The notes under the pieces are model-generated. The model ran no database searches and had not been told where the DNA came from. It saw only the letters and a list, made by a program, of their open reading frames with translations. Made by a program: the position numbers and the translations under genes. From positions 5,519,462-5,583,461 of the forward strand of contig OZ234502.1 of the NCBI GenBank assembly GCA_965153455.1: a DNA stretch of 64,000 nt, read 5' to 3'. How positions within the stretch are numbered: the stretch's first letter is position 1; every line of letters starts with the position of its first letter. Shown here piece by piece: positions 60,880-64,000 of this stretch. This stretch comes from Sphagnum compactum. Its lineage: Eukaryota; Bryophyta; Sphagnopsida; Sphagnales.

Positions 60880-61770
60880 TTGTTTGGATAATATGAAAAA
60901 CTCGAACTCATTTTTTCAAGACTGGGCATCCGATCATAATGTCGCATTACAACACTTATAAGAACGAGTGCAACCATTGACTGGCGCTGGTCTGCACAAC
61001 AGGGGCGTTCGATCACCGGGCGATATTTGGTGGGGGGCATGTTTACCCTAAACTGCGTTTCATCCTCTCTTCTGTGTTTCCTGAGCGCCTCCACAGCTAC
61101 CATGCATTTTCACTGCTCCTACCTGTACAACTCCTATAACTACTTTCGAACCTTGATGAGTTTCAGCATTTCATATTGAGATTTAATAAAGTTTCCTTAC
61201 TTTGCGCATACCGCTGCTCCTACCTGTACAACTCCTATAACTACTTTCGAACCTTGATGAGTTTCAGCATTTCATATTGAGATTTAATAAAGTTTCCTTA
61301 CTTTGCGCATACCGCTGAAATGAAAGAGGGGATAGGGGGCGCAAGGAGGCCCAACGACGACAGGGTTACTTTAGGGATAACTCTATTGTCAATGTGCCAT
61401 TTTCTTTAAAAGGTGGTCAGAGCACATGAGAAAGCATATGTGGCTCGGTCCGGAGTCCACTAGTCTAGACCAGAAACCTACTCTCCAAAGCTTTTGGTCA
61501 ATAGAGCAGGCTGACCCAGCAACTTGTGGTCATGTCAGGTGGACTCTCCTCTAGACTCCAGGGAGAGAGAATTGGCATCAAAGTATTTCTGCCCTATTAA
61601 TGAATGCTTCTTCACTCGTCAATATAGAACCATGTTTTGTCATGCCTTCCATTTGACCCCTCCTTTACAACTTATATATACGAAAGTTGAACTACTACTG
61701 CCCAACAATGTGAGGACGAAAAAACAAGAGGTGCTATTCGGAACGTCTTAGGGAACACATTGAGAACTTG
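60880..61770. other. CpG-richer island, unassigned
   Basis: GC and CpG rise sharply from about 60900. A minus frame from 61103 begins with a true ATG (MVAVEALRKHRREDETQ) and runs 99 codons into AT-rich DNA; only the first ~70 codons look protein-like. 61320-61760 has no frame with a domain. The origin of the island is unknown. Confidence 0.3.
61113..61314. repeat. Perfect 101-bp tandem duplication
   Basis: Copy 1 61113-61213 and copy 2 61214-61314, starting CTGCTCCTACCTGTACAACT and ending TTTGCGCATACCG. I found no difference between them, so the duplication is very recent or maintained. Each copy contains AATAAAG, a polyadenylation-like signal. Confidence 0.95.
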
Positions 61771-61779
61771 GGGAACATG

Positions 61780-62110
61780 ATGTGAATATTATTTTATGAA
61801 CTTAATAGGAACAAATTGGGAATACAAAGAATCAAAACCCCCCTCCCCCAGCTCCTCCTCCTCCTCCCCTAAAACACAAAAGGAAAAAGCCTAAGCGCCC
61901 AACCAATTAGGGGACCCAATTGAACCAGCACACCATGTAGGATGAGTGGATGAATGGCAGAGTCTCTGGATAGGAAACATTGTTTCTTGTATTCCTCTCT
62001 CATTGTGAACTAGTGTTAGTTATGTACTAGCCATCCTCATGCATCTAGTAGCCTAGTCGTCATCAAGTGCCAACACTGCATGGAACCTTCAATTGGTATC
62101 ATGTTGTGGA
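61780..62110 (+). mobile_element. Possible retrotransposon LTR end with primer-binding-site remnant
   Basis: CCTTCAATTGGTATCATG at about 62087-62104 resembles the junction of a Copia LTR (ending CA) with a Met-initiator primer-binding site (TGGTATCAGAGC), matched over TTGGTATCA. The left border and second LTR were not found. Confidence 0.3.
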
Positions 62111-63714
62111 AGAACTCTACCTTCGGTTTGGGCCTCTATCGTTGAATAGAAATTATCAACAGGTGAAAAGATGTCAAAGTCATAAATTCATTCAATAATA
62201 AGGTTATCCAAAAAATACCTCTGACAAGAATGGAATTGCTTATTAGGGGTCCAAAAGAAGTCAAAATGATAAGAGAATCATTAAATTGTTTAATTAATTT
62301 TTTACATTGGGTGCCACAATCAAGACCAAATAGTTTCTTGCACATGCACAACAAGAGCTAAAAAGAGTTTGCTCTTGTGTGTGGATTCCCAATGCAAATC
62401 TTGAGATAGGAAATCAAAAAATGGTTGCTAAAATAATTATATTAAATGCAAATCATAGCAAAATTCAACAATTGCATGTTGAGTTTTGCTATGTAATCAA
62501 GTTTTTTTTGGATTCTATGAATGATAGCAAAGAGGGGTTGACAAATTGAAGAGGACATTAAAAAATTTAAACTAGGTACGACTTTTAAGGATAACTCTAA
62601 TATGTGAATAGCCTTTTGCTTGTAATTTTTCTTTGACTTCTTATACTTTATTTTTGTTTAAAATCCAATTTTAAACCACATTTGTGTCCTCTAAATTTTT
62701 TTTATTGTTTGAAAATAGTATAAATTTAAAAAAATTATTCATTTTTTGTAAATAAATAAAATAACATTTAAAAAATATTACATCTTTCAATGAAAGAACA
62801 TTTTACAACTTATAAATATCAATTTTAGATTAGTGTACATTTACTTAAAGAAATAAATATGAAACAATTCAATAAAACTTGAATAACAATATTTTAATAG
62901 TTTATGTTCATTTGGTTTTGATTCCAGTTGTAACCTGCAAACACCCTTTGGTCCTAATAAGCCTTCTTTAATTGCCATTGGTTTCTTCACATTTCACATT
63001 TGTAGAAATCATGCCTTCATTGATTTTGTTGCTTTAGTTAGCTTGACTTCTTTCCTTGTACATTATTTATAAGCTTGTCCAGTTTCTTTCTTTATCTTGG
63101 TAACATGTGATAATAATCTTGCCTTGGCCTATAAAATGATTTCTTTTGGTGATGAATTTTTGCTATTTTACGAAACCTTTTTGAGAAAAAAAATTTGATG
63201 ACATTTTTTCAAAATTGTAAAAACTGTCTTTTCAGTAGCAAAAATTTGCTATTTTTGAATGAATAAAAAATTTAATTAAACAAAAAACAGTAAACATTGG
63301 GCCTATATGATGTTCTCTCAAGTTGTGTTTTATTTATGCCTTCAGGTTTTAGTTTTTATTTCTAAAATTCCACAATTCCCTTCTGATGGTCCAGAGGACC
63401 CTTCTACCCTAATTGCCAATTAATTAGAAAACCCACAATTTCAGCAAAAAATCTGAAAACCTCAGGTTCTTTATCTTCATGCAAAGAATTATTTTTGAAA
63501 GGAGAAAGGCATGTAATACATACCCCATGTAATACAAACTTCTATTTCCTCTTACACGACTGCATATATATATATAAGATCCATTGTGCTCCTTAGGCAT
63601 CAATAAATGAAAAAAAAATCAAAACAATGTTGTAGGAAGAATTGTTCAAAAGTTGATGAACTCAAACATGAATATAGTAGTGAGACAATGCATCTTACCA
63701 TGCTAGATCGAGAG
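62111..63714. other. AT-rich intergenic, no gene recognised
   Basis: No domain on either strand. It holds (AT)n at about 63565-63577. It may include non-coding parts of the Copia element whose pol fragment begins at 63715. Confidence 0.45.
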
Positions 63715-64000
63715 AATTTGTTTTTAATTTCCAAACACTTGTTTGCTCCCATGTTCTTTCTGTTTTCTTCAAAGTTGCCCCTTGAAGAGCTTTGTTAGCA
63801 CATTCAATTGTTGATCCTTAGTTTTAATGTATGTTACTTCAATTATTTTTTCAACTCTTTTCTTATGAAATGGTGCTCAATTTTGATGTTCTTGGTCCTT
63901 GGATGATAGAAAGGGTTCCTCATTAAATGAATGCTTCCGTGATTGTCACCCAACAAGAGAATAAGCCCTTTTCCAAGAATTTGGAGTTCATGTAGCAATT
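63715..64000 (-). pseudogene. Ty1/Copia RNase H fragment, cut by the window end
   Basis: On the minus strand from the window edge the frame reads LLHELQILGKG, GDNHGSIHLMRNPF, YHPRTKNIKIEHHFIRKELK, then a stop. A one-base shift restores VTYIKTKDQQLNVLTKLFKG. This is the canonical Copia RNase H end: GDNxGSI with the catalytic Asp, HxRTKHIxxxxHFIR, and TKDQLADxLTK. RNase H removes RNA from the cDNA hybrid during reverse transcription. The frameshift at about 63850 shows the copy is dead. The rest of pol should lie beyond base 64000. Confidence 0.85.

Noticed and set aside
61320-61760. Organellar DNA insertion
   Set aside because: Composition suggested it, but I recognise no plastid or mitochondrial gene in either strand.
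1-64000. CRISPR array or bacterial defence island
   Set aside because: Spliced nuclear plant genes and plant transposons throughout; tandem repeats have no unique spacers of constant length.

Overview
The window is nuclear DNA of a land plant. Evidence: two spliced genes with GT-AG introns, plant-type telomeric boxes (TTTAGGG) at one gene, and relics of plant transposons (Ty1/Copia, PIF/Harbinger, pogo/CENP-B-like, CACTA-like, MITEs, a tRNA-like SINE). Most of the window is AT-rich, CpG-poor and gene-free, which fits a large, repeat-laden, low-gene-density genome. A non-angiosperm such as a fern, gymnosperm or bryophyte is a guess; nothing here fixes the lineage.

Layout. 1-21.9 kb holds no recognisable gene: AT-rich DNA with minisatellites, a 683-bp pogo-type MITE (6.8 kb), tRNA-like SINE heads (9.7 and 17.6 kb), a long GGCTATT/GGTTATT minisatellite (17.9-19.0 kb) and a 190-bp foldback element (20.65 kb). 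21.9-23.4 kb is a GC/CpG-richer island with a 136-codon unknown minus-strand ORF whose 3' end lies in a 247-bp tandem duplication. 25.84-27.42 kb is a three-exon minus-strand SEC14/CRAL-TRIO lipid-transfer gene (309 aa), with its 5' flank to about 28.3 kb. 28.4-50.6 kb is again gene-free: a Tourist-like MITE inserted in an LTR-like repeat (30 kb), a 27-bp-type minisatellite (32.1-33.05 kb), an internally deleted copy of a pogo-like element (33.2-34.6 kb), a second GGTTATT minisatellite whose orientation flips half way (34.96-35.95 kb), and a decayed Harbinger transposase (48 kb).

50.94-55.81 kb is the best gene: 14 exons whose splice phases all fit, giving a 683-aa protein with an Arg-rich, mitochondrial-type N-terminus, a TPR-like segment and a P-loop NTPase domain whose Walker A motif has Arg at the Mg-binding Ser/Thr position. 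56-64 kb is transposon territory: CACTA-like terminus, the fuller pogo/CENP-B copy with a broken DDE transposase (57.6-60.9 kb), a perfect 101-bp tandem duplication in a CpG-richer island (61.1 kb), and a Copia RNase H fragment running off the window end.

The two confident genes have no visible functional link. The most notable observations are the deviant, otherwise intact P-loop gene; the autonomous-like and deleted pogo pair; the repeated composite of tRNA-like module plus strand-asymmetric minisatellite; a MITE insertion with a related empty site in the same window; and a tandem duplication whose copies differ only at CpG sites. All calls are by eye; no database search was run.
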